Shown here: positions 1-6,375 of the stretch, one piece after another
How the letters are laid out: every line of letters begins with the position of its first letter
Numbering within the stretch: position 1 is the stretch's first letter
NCBI GenBank assembly: GCA_018814245.1
Contig: JAHIZN010000008.1
Span: 1-6,514 of the forward strand
DNA from: a bacterium
GTDB taxonomy: Bacteria > UBA9089 > CG2-30-40-21
Direction: 5' to 3'
DNA: 6,514 nucleotides
Notes under the pieces: model-generated
The model's input: the letters and a program-made list of their open reading frames with translations, nothing else
What the model was told of the DNA's origin: nothing
Databases searched by the model: none
Position numbers and translations under genes: made by a program

Positions 1-38
1 ATCTTGTATAATAATAAATTACAAGTCAAACAATTGTT

Positions 39-169
39 CCGTTAGGAACATAATATTGGTAGAAAAACAACCATAAATAAACCAATCAGTTCCGTAGGAA
101 CATAATATCGGTAGAAACCGTAGGAACGGTATATCGGTAGAGACCGTAGGAACATAATATCGGTAGAAT
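39..169. repeat. 26-bp tandem repeat, three full copies plus one degenerate copy
   Basis: Three contiguous 26-bp units lie at 92-117, 118-143 and 144-169. Each begins CCGTAGGAAC and ends ATCGGTAGA followed by two variable bases. A diverged, separated 27-bp copy sits at 39-65. The third unit in the series (118-143) has GGTAT where the others have ATAAT. Short dyads recur: GTTCC/GGAAC around the start of the copies at 39 and 92, and CGGT/ACCG at each unit junction, so the array could fold into small hairpins. The array ends 30 bp before the hsdS start. No spacers separate the units, so it is not a CRISPR array. The biological role is unknown. Confidence 0.9.
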
Positions 170-199
170 TGAGGAAAAGATAAAGGATGAGGGTGGAAG

Positions 200-847
200 A
201 TGAGGAAGTATCCGAATTATAAACAGAGTGGATTGGATTGGTTGGGGGAAATACCAAGCGGGTGGGATTGTAAGAAATTAAAAAGGATTACAAGATTTGC
301 TTATGGAGACAGTTTGTCCGATGAGAATAGAAATGGTGGAGAGGTGCCTGTTTATGGCTCAAATGGTATTGTTGGATTTCATGATAAAGCAATAACAAAA
401 GCTCCGTGTATCATTGTTGGCAGAAAAGGTTCTTACGGAAGGATAAATTATTCTGAAAAAGCATGTTTCCCAATTGATACCTCATATTTTATTGACTCTA
501 CACAAACTAAATGTGACTTAAGGTGGTTAACATATTTTCTGAGTATTTTGAGATTGGATGAGAATACATTAGATGACACTGTTCCGGGTCTTTCAAGAGA
601 ATGGGCATATAGAATGCCCGGGTTAATCCTTTCCCTCTCCGATCAACAATCCATCGTCCGTTTTCTCGATTACAAAACAGGGCAGATAGATAGCTTTATT
701 GCCAACCGCCAAAAGCAGATTGAATTGTTGAAGGAGCAGAAAGCCGGCATTATCAATAAAGCGGTAATCAAGGGCATTAATCCGGATGCTAAGATGAAGC
801 AAGTGGGATTGAGTGGATTGGGGAGATACCAGAGGGGTGGGAAGTGA
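200..847 (+). CDS. hsdS: Type I restriction-modification specificity subunit, first half (split hsdS)
   Basis: This encodes the N-terminal half of a type I R-M specificity (S) subunit, which binds one half of the bipartite DNA target and docks the methylase and translocase subunits. Residues 8-22 carry the family signature KQSGLDWLGEIPSGW. A target-recognition domain follows to about residue 147, including YGSNGIVG and IIVGRKGSYG. A helical conserved spacer runs from about 148 to 190 (DQQSIVRFLD then QKQIELLKEQKAGIINKAV). The 215-residue product is about half the usual 400-residue length. Its last residues are out-of-frame readthrough of the second family signature, so the stop at 845-847 results from a frameshift. 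The start at 200 is chosen because it gives the normal family N-terminus and follows purine-rich GGGTGGAAG. The half-protein could still be made and might pair with the downstream half. Confidence 0.88.
   Translation: MRKYPNYKQSGLDWLGEIPSGWDCKKLKRITRFAYGDSLSDENRNGGEVPVYGSNGIVGFHDKAITKAPCIIVGRKGSYGRINYSEKACFPIDTSYFIDSTQTKCDLRWLTYFLSILRLDENTLDDTVPGLSREWAYRMPGLILSLSDQQSIVRFLDYKTGQIDSFIANRQKQIELLKEQKAGIINKAVIKGINPDAKMKQVGLSGLGRYQRGGK
799..808 (+). other. Probable single-base deletion that splits hsdS
   Basis: The gene reads ATG AAG CAA GTG GGA here. Adding one A (CAA AGT GGG ATT GAG TGG) yields KQSGIEWIGEIPEGWEVMKLKY. That matches the KQSGLDWLGEIPSGW signature at the start of the same gene and runs straight into the downstream frame. 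The repaired gene would run 200-1401 and encode about 400 residues, normal for HsdS. A sequencing or assembly error would look the same. Confidence 0.85.
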
Positions 848-1401
848 TGAAGTTGAAGTATGTAGCGAAACTTCAAAGTGGAGAAGCCATTACTGCTGAT
901 GTTATTCGGGAGGTTGGTGATTATCCAGTTTTTGGTGGAAATGGATTGAGAGGTTATACAGCTAACTATACAAATGACGGTGATTTTATACTAATTGGAA
1001 GACAAGGTGCTTTATGTGGGAATATCAACTATGCTGCCGGTAAGTTTTGGGCATCTGAACATGCTGTTGTTGCATATTTAAGAAAACCAACAAATATTTT
1101 GTGGTTTGGCGAATTATTAAGAGCCATGAACCTTAATCAGTATTCTCAGGCAGCGGCACAACCGGGACTTTCGGTTGATAGAATTAAGAATTTGTTCGTA
1201 CCATGTCCAAATTATCAAGAACAAAACGAAATTGAACTCCACATCCAATCCGAAACCGCCGCCATCAACACCCTCATCTCCAAATACCAAAAGCAAATAG
1301 ATTTAATGCAGGAATACAGGACATCCCTAATCAGCCAAGCCGTAACAGGCAAGATAGATGTTAGGGAATGGCAGCCGAAAAAGAAGGGGGAAACATCATG
1401 A
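847..1401 (+). CDS. hsdS: Type I restriction-modification specificity subunit, second half (split hsdS)
   Basis: This is the C-terminal half of the specificity subunit. It holds the second target-recognition domain (YPVFGGNGLRGYT, then ILIGRQGALCGNINY) and the second conserved helical repeat (QKQIDLMQEYRTSLISQAVTGKIDV). The repeat parallels the one ending the first half. The ATG at 847 shares its A with the upstream TGA (TGATG), and a GAGGGG at 832-837 could serve as a ribosome binding site, so reinitiation is feasible. A GTG at 844 is an alternative start. The same frame is open upstream to 793 and encodes the missing signature (SGIEWIGEIPEGWEV from about 802), which shows that the independent start is secondary. 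The gene ends in an ATGA overlap with hsdR. Confidence 0.87.
   Translation: MKLKYVAKLQSGEAITADVIREVGDYPVFGGNGLRGYTANYTNDGDFILIGRQGALCGNINYAAGKFWASEHAVVAYLRKPTNILWFGELLRAMNLNQYSQAAAQPGLSVDRIKNLFVPCPNYQEQNEIELHIQSETAAINTLISKYQKQIDLMQEYRTSLISQAVTGKIDVREWQPKKKGETS
1384..1390 (+). promoter_or_regulatory. Ribosome binding site fixing the hsdR start
   Basis: AAGGGGG lies 7 bases before the ATG at 1398. That ATG also forms an ATGA overlap with the hsdS stop at 1399-1401. Together these favour 1398 over the in-frame upstream start at 1368, which lacks such a site. Confidence 0.6.
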
Positions 1402-3614
1402 GGGATCCAAAAGAAATCGATTTCGAGGATACCGTCTTTGATTTTCTAAAAGAAAGCAAGCTCTACACCACACGGAGCAGCAATAACTTCAATTTGGAGT
1501 ATGTTCTGGACATTGAATTATTAGAGCAATTCATTCGAGACACACAGCCGGAAACATGGCGAAAGCTGGAAAGACAATTCCCTGCAAACACAATGGAATC
1601 GGTTGCCAATGAATATGCCAAACTGCGGGATAAAAGAGGCGTACTCAATCTAATCCGCGAGGATTTTGTTTTGCAGGGTGAGAGCATCAAGCTGATCTCT
1701 TTCAAGCCCTCATCCGGCTTAAATCCTGAACACCAGAAAAAATATGAGGCAAATAGATTTTCTGTAATCCGTCAAGTCCATTACAGTACACGGTTTCCGG
1801 ACAATAGTGTAGATTTAGTCATTGCCATTAATGGTATCCCCATTATTACTCTGGAATTAAAGAACGAGTTTACAGGGCAGAATGTAACCCACGCGGTGGA
1901 ACAATACAGTAAATGCCGTGAAAGCAAGGATCCATTCTTAAAAAGTTGCCTGGTGCATTTCGCAGTTGATAATAATACTGTTTTAATGACCACCAAATTA
2001 GACAACGGCAATACTCGTTTCCTGCCATTCAACAGAGAAACAAGAAATCCAGTTATTGAAAACAAATTCGCCAGCAGTTACTTGTGGGAAGAAGTCTTAC
2101 AAGCTGACAGCCTATTGGAAATATTAAACAATTATGTTTTTTATGAAGAAGATGAGAAAACAAAAGAAATAACCACGATATTTCCTCGGTATCACCAAAG
2201 AGATTGTGTCCGCAAGTTAGTAGCGGATGCAAAACAAAACGGAACAGGTAAAAATTACCTCATCCAACACAGTGCCGGCAGCGGCAAAAGCAAAACTATT
2301 GCCTGGCTGGCACATCAGTTATCCAATTTATTTGGAGCAAACCAACAAATGATTTTTGACAGCATTATTGTAATCACCGATCGTATTATATTGGACAGAC
2401 AGCTTCAAAAACAGATAAAACAATTTGAGAAGATAAAGGGAACCATAAAAACAATTACTCAAGGCAGCAAACAGCTCATCCAAGCCTTAACTGACGGCGA
2501 AAAAATCATTATCAGTACCTTGCAGAAATTTAGCTACATAGGCGAAGTGGCAAATCTTAATGGAAAACATTTTGCAATTATTGTAGATGAGGCACACAGC
2601 AGTCAAAGCGGTGAAAATGTAAAAGATCTAAAAATCAGCCTTACAACAGATGAGGCATTAAAAAATATTATTACTCAGGATGATGAAAATAGCGAGCCAA
2701 AGGATACCGTAGAACAAGAATTAGAAAAAATAATGGCAAGCCGCCAAAAGTTGCCTCATCTTTCATTTTTTGCATTTACAGCAACGCCAAAACCAAAAAC
2801 ATTAGAGCTGTTTGGTATTCCTGATGCCACTCAAAAATCAGGTTATTGTGCTTTTCATGAATACACGATGAGACAAGCCATAGAAGAGGGCTTTATTCTA
2901 AATGTATTGGATAATTACATAACAAAAAGCACTTATTTTGAATTGATAGAAAATGAGAAGGCGGAAGCAGGCAAAGAGTTTGAAAAACTTAAGGCAAAAA
3001 GCCTTCTGATCAATGAAGTAGGCAGGCATCCTTTTGCTATTGCAGCAAAAAGCCATATCATGCTGGCTCATTTTATGGAAAAGACCATCCATAAAATTGG
3101 TGGAAATGCCAAAGGGATGTTAGTAACAAGCTCCATGGCACATGCGGTTCTTTACAAAAAAGCGTTCGATAAAATTATTCTTGAGCAAGGCTATTGTCTA
3201 CAAACACTTGTTGCATTTTCGGGAATTGTTGAAATGGACGATGAAATGTATACTGAAGAAAGTATGAACGGATCAAGAGTAAGGGATATTGCCGAGGAAT
3301 TTAAGAAGCCGGTTGCATTGGGTGATGATGATAAGGTAGTTAAGGAAATGTATGAGTCATTGAAAAAAGATGCCAGTTTAATGGCAAGTTTGCGAGCTAA
3401 TAATATTGAAGATGTTAAAAGAATGAAACTGCGTGAAAGTATTGATGATGCTCTATTGAAAAATGCTGAACCCCCTATTGAGTTCATGAACAGATTATCA
3501 AGGGATAAGGGATTGGCAAATTATGTCGTCAGCCAGTTTTTTCACTTGTTGATGAAAGAGGTAGATACTGAACCTTGCTCACTAACCCCTGATCCTTGTG
3601 AGCCTTTACCATGA
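1398..3614 (+). CDS. hsdR: Type I restriction enzyme R subunit with internal deletion of the second helicase lobe
   Basis: HsdR is the ATP-driven translocase and endonuclease of a type I R-M complex. With the start at 1398 the product is 738 residues. The PD-(D/E)xK nuclease is visible: D139 in VDLV, E153-L-K155, and QY at 169-170. Helicase domain 1 is complete: Walker A AGSGKSKT (K297), motif Ia ITDRIILDRQLQKQ, DEAH at 397-400 and motif III TATP at 461-464. The sequence stays family-like through VAFSGIVEMDDEMYTEESMNG and EEFKKP (about 638). It then switches to text matching the family's extreme C-terminus (LRANNIEDVKRMKL, GLANYVVSQFF). Motifs V and VI (GFDQP and QTLSRLNR types) and roughly 300 residues are missing, against a usual length near 1000. 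Without lobe 2 the protein should not translocate or cut. The last 16 residues look like non-homologous tail. Both ends overlap neighbouring genes by ATGA. Confidence 0.9.
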   Translation: MRDPKEIDFEDTVFDFLKESKLYTTRSSNNFNLEYVLDIELLEQFIRDTQPETWRKLERQFPANTMESVANEYAKLRDKRGVLNLIREDFVLQGESIKLISFKPSSGLNPEHQKKYEANRFSVIRQVHYSTRFPDNSVDLVIAINGIPIITLELKNEFTGQNVTHAVEQYSKCRESKDPFLKSCLVHFAVDNNTVLMTTKLDNGNTRFLPFNRETRNPVIENKFASSYLWEEVLQADSLLEILNNYVFYEEDEKTKEITTIFPRYHQRDCVRKLVADAKQNGTGKNYLIQHSAGSGKSKTIAWLAHQLSNLFGANQQMIFDSIIVITDRIILDRQLQKQIKQFEKIKGTIKTITQGSKQLIQALTDGEKIIISTLQKFSYIGEVANLNGKHFAIIVDEAHSSQSGENVKDLKISLTTDEALKNIITQDDENSEPKDTVEQELEKIMASRQKLPHLSFFAFTATPKPKTLELFGIPDATQKSGYCAFHEYTMRQAIEEGFILNVLDNYITKSTYFELIENEKAEAGKEFEKLKAKSLLINEVGRHPFAIAAKSHIMLAHFMEKTIHKIGGNAKGMLVTSSMAHAVLYKKAFDKIILEQGYCLQTLVAFSGIVEMDDEMYTEESMNGSRVRDIAEEFKKPVALGDDDKVVKEMYESLKKDASLMASLRANNIEDVKRMKLRESIDDALLKNAEPPIEFMNRLSRDKGLANYVVSQFFHLLMKEVDTEPCSLTPDPCEPLP
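3309..3320 (+). other. In-frame deletion junction in hsdR
   Basis: Upstream of here the protein aligns by eye with the region just before helicase motif V. Downstream, from DKVVKEMYESL, it resembles the last ~90 residues of HsdR. The reading frame continues unbroken, so this is a clean deletion of a multiple of three bases rather than a frameshift. The exact breakpoint cannot be fixed without an intact homologue. Confidence 0.7.
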
Positions 3615-4711
3615 TTATTATCAAACAAACCAAAGACACTATTGAAGATACGGTTCATGATGCCCTTTCAGAGATTAAATATAACCCTCAGCATGAAAGG
3701 GTACTGATTAAGCCATGTATTCCCAGCCCTTGTCAGGTTGGAGCTCCGTATATTACCAATCATAGGATAACTGCCGGGGTAATAGACTATTTAAGACAAC
3801 AGGGAATAAAGGAGATAATTGTTGGAGAGGGACCGCTACGAGATTATGACAGGACATTTGCCGTGTCCGGATATGAAAAAATGTGCAAAAACAGGGATGT
3901 GAAGCTGATAAACCTTCACCACACAGAACGAATGGGCATAAATTGGGATTATGGAGAGCTAATGATTCCGTCGCTGATTCTTGATTCAGAGTATATTAAT
4001 ATTGCCAAGCTGAAGGTTCATACCTCAACAACCGTAACCCTTGGCATGAAAAACCAGATGGGTTTGTTAAGAAAAGAAGATAATAAAAAAATCCATCTGC
4101 TCGGGCTTCATCGTCCCATTGCTGCCATGTCAGGTGTAGTCAAGCCAAACCTGATAATCATTGATGCCATCAACGGAGAGCAAGGGGGACCACCGGGAAA
4201 ACATGGACAAAGGGTACAGGATATTAATCTGGTTATCTGTGGTACTAATCTTCTGGCTACGGATGCAGCTGCATCAAGGCTTATGGGTTTTTCCCCTGAG
4301 AATATTCTTCACCTTAAGATGGCAAGTGATATGGAGATAGGTGATTTTGAGGATGAGATGAAGGGAGTGTCTTTGGATGAATGCAAAATGAATTTTATTC
4401 CCTTAACCGATCATCGACGAATATGCAATCTTTATTATCACTGGACTGATGAGACATGCAGCGGATGTCTGGGGTTGATGGCTGAGATACGAGCATTTGC
4501 CTTGTCTCATCCATGGCATCTTGGCAGATTCATTCGATATGGATTGCTGCAGCGGATGGATATTCTGACCGGTAAACCTAAAACAATCTCGAAAACCTTT
4601 GGCCGCATCCTTGGGGTTGGTGATTGCATGATGGATATTGCCATAGAACATGGGATTCCATTTGTTCATGGCTGCCCACCAAGGGCTGTTGATGTGTTGC
4701 GACAGGTGTGA
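3611..4711 (+). CDS. DUF362 domain-containing protein
   Basis: This is a 366-residue cytoplasmic protein of the DUF362 family (PF04015 type), whose biochemical role is not established. Family features are visible: a starting strand then VLIKPCIPSP near residue 31 (most members have KPN), VIDYLRQQGIKEIIVGEGP, LKVHTSTTVTLGMKNQMGLL, IIIDAINGEQGGPPGKHG and LLATDAAASRLMGFSPENI. The C-terminal part contains C283-SG-C286, C339 in VGDCMMD and C355 in HGCPP. This quartet could bind an Fe-S cluster or zinc, but that is inference. There is no signal peptide or membrane segment. The ATG at 3611 overlaps the hsdR stop (ATGA), and no strong ribosome site is seen, so translation may depend on hsdR. The family is not a known R-M component, and the linkage may come from rearrangement. 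No clear terminator follows. Confidence 0.85.
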   Translation: MIIIKQTKDTIEDTVHDALSEIKYNPQHERVLIKPCIPSPCQVGAPYITNHRITAGVIDYLRQQGIKEIIVGEGPLRDYDRTFAVSGYEKMCKNRDVKLINLHHTERMGINWDYGELMIPSLILDSEYINIAKLKVHTSTTVTLGMKNQMGLLRKEDNKKIHLLGLHRPIAAMSGVVKPNLIIIDAINGEQGGPPGKHGQRVQDINLVICGTNLLATDAAASRLMGFSPENILHLKMASDMEIGDFEDEMKGVSLDECKMNFIPLTDHRRICNLYYHWTDETCSGCLGLMAEIRAFALSHPWHLGRFIRYGLLQRMDILTGKPKTISKTFGRILGVGDCMMDIAIEHGIPFVHGCPPRAVDVLRQV

Positions 4712-4716
4712 AAAGA

Positions 4717-4769
4717 TTCGAGCTGTGCGGTTAAATAATGGAACGCAGATTTCGCAGATTATGTGGATT
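4717..4769 (+). repeat. Dispersed repeat copy A with 9-nt CGCAGATT periodicity
   Basis: This copy begins TTCGAGCTGTGCGGTTA, then carries consecutive 9-nt units ACGCAGATT, TCGCAGATT and ATGTGGATT. A related copy in the same orientation lies at 6376-6429. The copy starts 6 bases after the DUF362 stop and ends just before the TraF-like pseudogene remains. Confidence 0.75.
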
Positions 4770-4784
4770 GCATATAAATTATGC

Positions 4785-5104
4785 TTAAAATTGCCCGGAA
4801 ACCTTCAAACAGGCTTGAATTTGGGCAGGATAATCCTTTGAGGTGCTTGACCTTTTGGTAGTCTTGCCACTCATGGCTCCATCCATGTTTAATTGCAAGC
4901 AAGCTATCCTTGACTCTGCACCTAAATGATATACACAGCCAATATCATCCTCAGTCAGATTTCTTGCTATTTTCCCCCTTAACACCAGCCTATTATTAAG
5001 CATTCCCTTCTCTGCCCCACAGGCAAGCTCCATGGATTTATAGCCTTGTATCAAGGTTTTATTTTGGGTCAGATCACAGGACATGTTCAGGGTAAGGCTG
5101 TTTA
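4785..5104 (-). pseudogene. TraF-like pseudogene, C-terminal fragment
   Basis: Reading down from 5104 the frame gives LNSLTLNMSCDLTQNKT, then an ACGAEKGMLNNRLVLRGKI block and IACLQLNMDGAMS. The alternating residues suit barrel strands. It stops at 4787-4785 after LKVSGQF, and a terminal Phe is the usual assembly signal of outer-membrane barrels. The ATG at 5084 falls in mid-domain and is not a real gene start. The fragment is in the same frame as the piece at 5342-5702. Confidence 0.7.
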
Positions 5105-5112
5105 ATGGACTG
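5105..5112. repeat. Left target-site duplication of the inserted element
   Basis: ATGGACTG lies immediately outside the left terminal inverted repeat. It matches ATGGTCTA at 5342-5349 in 6 of 8 positions. Confidence 0.6.
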
Positions 5113-5341
5113 GTAATCGTTCAGCTATCAGCAGTGAAAGGCTAAAGCCTAAACTCCAACCATAAAATCAAGGCAAATGGTAATAGTTTACCGCAGAGGC
5201 GCAAAGACGCAGAGAATAAATCAGAATACAGATAACAGACTACAGATTTTTCTTCTTTGGCTTTCTGTATTCTGTGTTCTGATTTCTGTTATTTGATTAA
5301 TTTTCCATACTCTGCGTCTCTGCGGTTAGCTGAACTGTTAC
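5113..5341. mobile_element. 229-bp non-autonomous IS66-type MITE inserted in the TraF-like gene
   Basis: The left end GTAATCGTTCAGCTA (5113-5127) is the inverted repeat of the right end (5327-5341, reading GTAACAGTTCAGCTA on the minus strand), with 13 of 15 bases matching. Similarity continues weakly for about 9 more bases. GTAA-starting termini and an 8-bp target duplication are characteristic of the IS66 family. There is no transposase, so it would depend on one elsewhere. Inside is a second imperfect palindrome: ACCGCAGAG at 5190-5198 pairs with CTCTGCGGT at 5318-5326, and the interior is rich in CAGAATACAG-type inverted segments. The element plus one target copy is 237 bp (79 codons), and its removal rejoins the host gene in frame. 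Confidence 0.75.
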
Positions 5342-5702
5342 ATGGTCTAAAGGCTGCACCAATTTTTACCTGCGGTTTCAGCAAATAATCATCCATGTGT
5401 GCCTCTGAAGGATAGGAGAACGAGGGTGAATTCAGGTTTTCCCCCTTCAGTGTGAACCTCCACCTATCCAGACAGTAAACCAAACCAATATCCAGCCCCA
5501 GTTTGGTGGTCACAGATGTTTCAGCTATCCCCTGCCCTTCCAGAGCTACCTTCCCTGCTGCATCCTTTTCCCATGCTATTGGGTCAGCAAAATTCAGCTG
5601 CCCTTTCAAGAGTCTTATTGTATAGCTCCATGAAAGGTTCTTCATGCAGGAATTAATCCCTTGAGTAAACCCAAGCTCTTTTATCCGGACATATCTGATC
5701 AT
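5289..5702 (-). pseudogene. TraF-like pseudogene, beta-barrel fragment
   Basis: From the ATG at 5702 this frame reads RYVRIKELGFTQG, then SYTIRLLKGQL, GLDIGLVYCLDRWRFTLKG, ENLNSPSF and LLKPQVKIGAAFRP. This follows the strand order of TraF-like barrel proteins. True homology ends at 5342. The last 17 or so residues (down to the stop at 5291-5289) are encoded by the inserted element. The ATG is internal to the ancestral gene. It overlaps the preceding fragment's TGA by one base, which marks a frameshift rather than a designed gene start. Confidence 0.7.
5342..5349. repeat. Right target-site duplication of the inserted element
   Basis: ATGGTCTA abuts the right terminal repeat. On the minus strand it encodes the AGA CCA codons of the host gene's GAAFRP, so this copy looks closer to the original target than the left one. 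Confidence 0.6.
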
Positions 5703-6142
5703 CAGGTAGGGATCGGCTCATCCTTCTTAAAATAGGGACTGCCTGAAGACTGGCAATGTTCAAGCACGAAAAAGCCATAATTCCTCACCATCCAGTTTAT
5801 ACCGGCACAGGTCTCAACCAATAATCCCATCCGTTCCCTCTTCAGGTCATCAACCTCTTTTGTAAGCCGGGCGTACTTGTCGCTGCCACTCCCTTCCCAT
5901 TCTTGCCATCCCTCAATATCATCCAGCTCCTTGAGGATATCATGGGTAGCAATTAATCTTATTTCTATGGGTATTGATATGGACTGCCCTGTTTGTGTTG
6001 TAGGGCTTACTGTCCAAGTCTCATCCTCCATCTTCAAAGAAGGACAGGCATAACCCCTGTTACTGTCGCATTCAAACGCTAACTGTGCTGGCTTCGTCGT
6101 CAGAGACAGAGGGTAGGCACAGGGACCTGCCCTACAGCAATG
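5702..6142 (-). pseudogene. TraF-like pseudogene, middle fragment
   Basis: The frame is open from about 6143 down to the TGA at 5704-5702. A TTG at 6037 is the only near-start and is unlikely to be genuine. The recognisable part runs SISIPIEIRLIATHDILKEL, a charged helix YARLTKEVDDLKRERMG and GINWMVRNYGFFVLEH, which resembles the region before the barrel in TraF-like proteins. The upper end (about 6105-6142) is palindromic-repeat sequence rather than gene. The frame must shift to join RYVRIKELG downstream, equivalent to one missing or two extra bases between about 5702 and 5717. Confidence 0.55.
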
Positions 6143-6149
6143 TCCTGTC
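6105..6149. repeat. Imperfect palindromic repeat at a break in the TraF-like pseudogene
   Basis: An outer GACAG (6105-6109) pairs with CTGTC (6145-6149). Inside, GTAGG (6113-6117) pairs with CCTAC (6131-6135) around ACCTGCC-type sequence. It sits exactly where the signal-peptide frame and the middle-domain frame fail to connect, so it may have inserted there or marked a deletion. It resembles the small mobile palindromes common in repeat-rich genomes. Confidence 0.55.
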
Positions 6150-6150
6150 T

Positions 6151-6258
6151 ATCAAGAAAAAAAGGCTGGGCACAGCAAGATGTTGTTGAGTAAAACATGA
6201 ATACCAACAAACATCCTGTTACACACAGCCAATTTTTTTGAACTATTTGCCTCGTCAT
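6151..6258 (-). pseudogene. TraF-like pseudogene, signal-peptide fragment
   Basis: From the ATG at 6258 the frame reads MTRQIVQKN, a hydrophobic core WLCVTGCLLVFMFY, and STTSCCAQPFFLD. This is a clear Sec signal peptide with likely cleavage after CCA. AGAGGG precedes the ATG by three bases, a rather tight spacing; an in-frame ATG at 6276 is an alternative. Coding similarity ends at the palindromic repeat. Assigning it to the TraF-like gene rests on position, strand and the need of that gene for a secreted N-terminus. It could instead belong to another lost gene. Confidence 0.5.
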
Positions 6259-6375
6259 TAGCCCTCTTGAATTCATGGGTAAGACAGAGGCATTCACTCT
6301 CGTTCTACGGACACCCACGCCAGTTTTAGGGACAACATCCCCTGCCCATTTGTCCTAAATGTAGAGACGCAAAAT

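Larger units (their letters stand above)
4785..6258 (-). pseudogene. TraF-like outer-membrane beta-barrel protein gene, multiply disrupted
   Basis: Read on the minus strand, four pieces join into one protein of the kind annotated 'conjugal transfer protein TraF' (PF13729-type barrel). They are an N-terminal signal peptide, a middle domain, a barrel half and a C-terminal barrel half ending in Phe. Family landmarks include GLDIGLVYCLDRW, ENLNSPSF, LKPQVKIGAAFRP, LNMSCDLTQNKT and LRGKIARNL. Lesions: a palindromic repeat and probable deletion after the signal peptide (about 6105-6150), a frameshift near 5702-5717, and a 229-bp insertion at 5113-5341. The region usual after the signal peptide (small, Gly/Ala-rich, with an NPA-type motif) is not visible. 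Despite the family name, nothing here shows an active conjugation locus. Assignment rests on recalled family pattern, not on a search. Confidence 0.72.

Noticed and set aside
7..12. Perfect TATAAT as a possible -10 promoter for hsdS
   Set aside because: The sequence is very AT-rich, the -35 region would lie outside the window, and the site is almost 190 bp from the start, so it cannot be separated from chance.
39..169. CRISPR array
   Set aside because: The units are contiguous with no spacers, and no cas gene is present.
42..257. Minus-strand 71-codon ORF over the 26-bp array
   Set aside because: It is built from the tandem repeat and runs antisense into hsdS. The repeated text and lack of a known family suggest a spurious ORF.
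1368..1397. Upstream in-frame ATG as the hsdR start
   Set aside because: It lies within the hsdS end and lacks a good ribosome site. The ATG at 1398 has AAGGGGG at 7 bases and an ATGA overlap.
2898..3487. Antisense ORFs within hsdR
   Set aside because: They are shadows of a well-supported coding frame and show no independent family features.
4650..4841. Plus-strand 63-codon ORF
   Set aside because: It begins inside the DUF362 gene in another frame and ends in repeat and antisense pseudogene sequence, with no recognisable motif.
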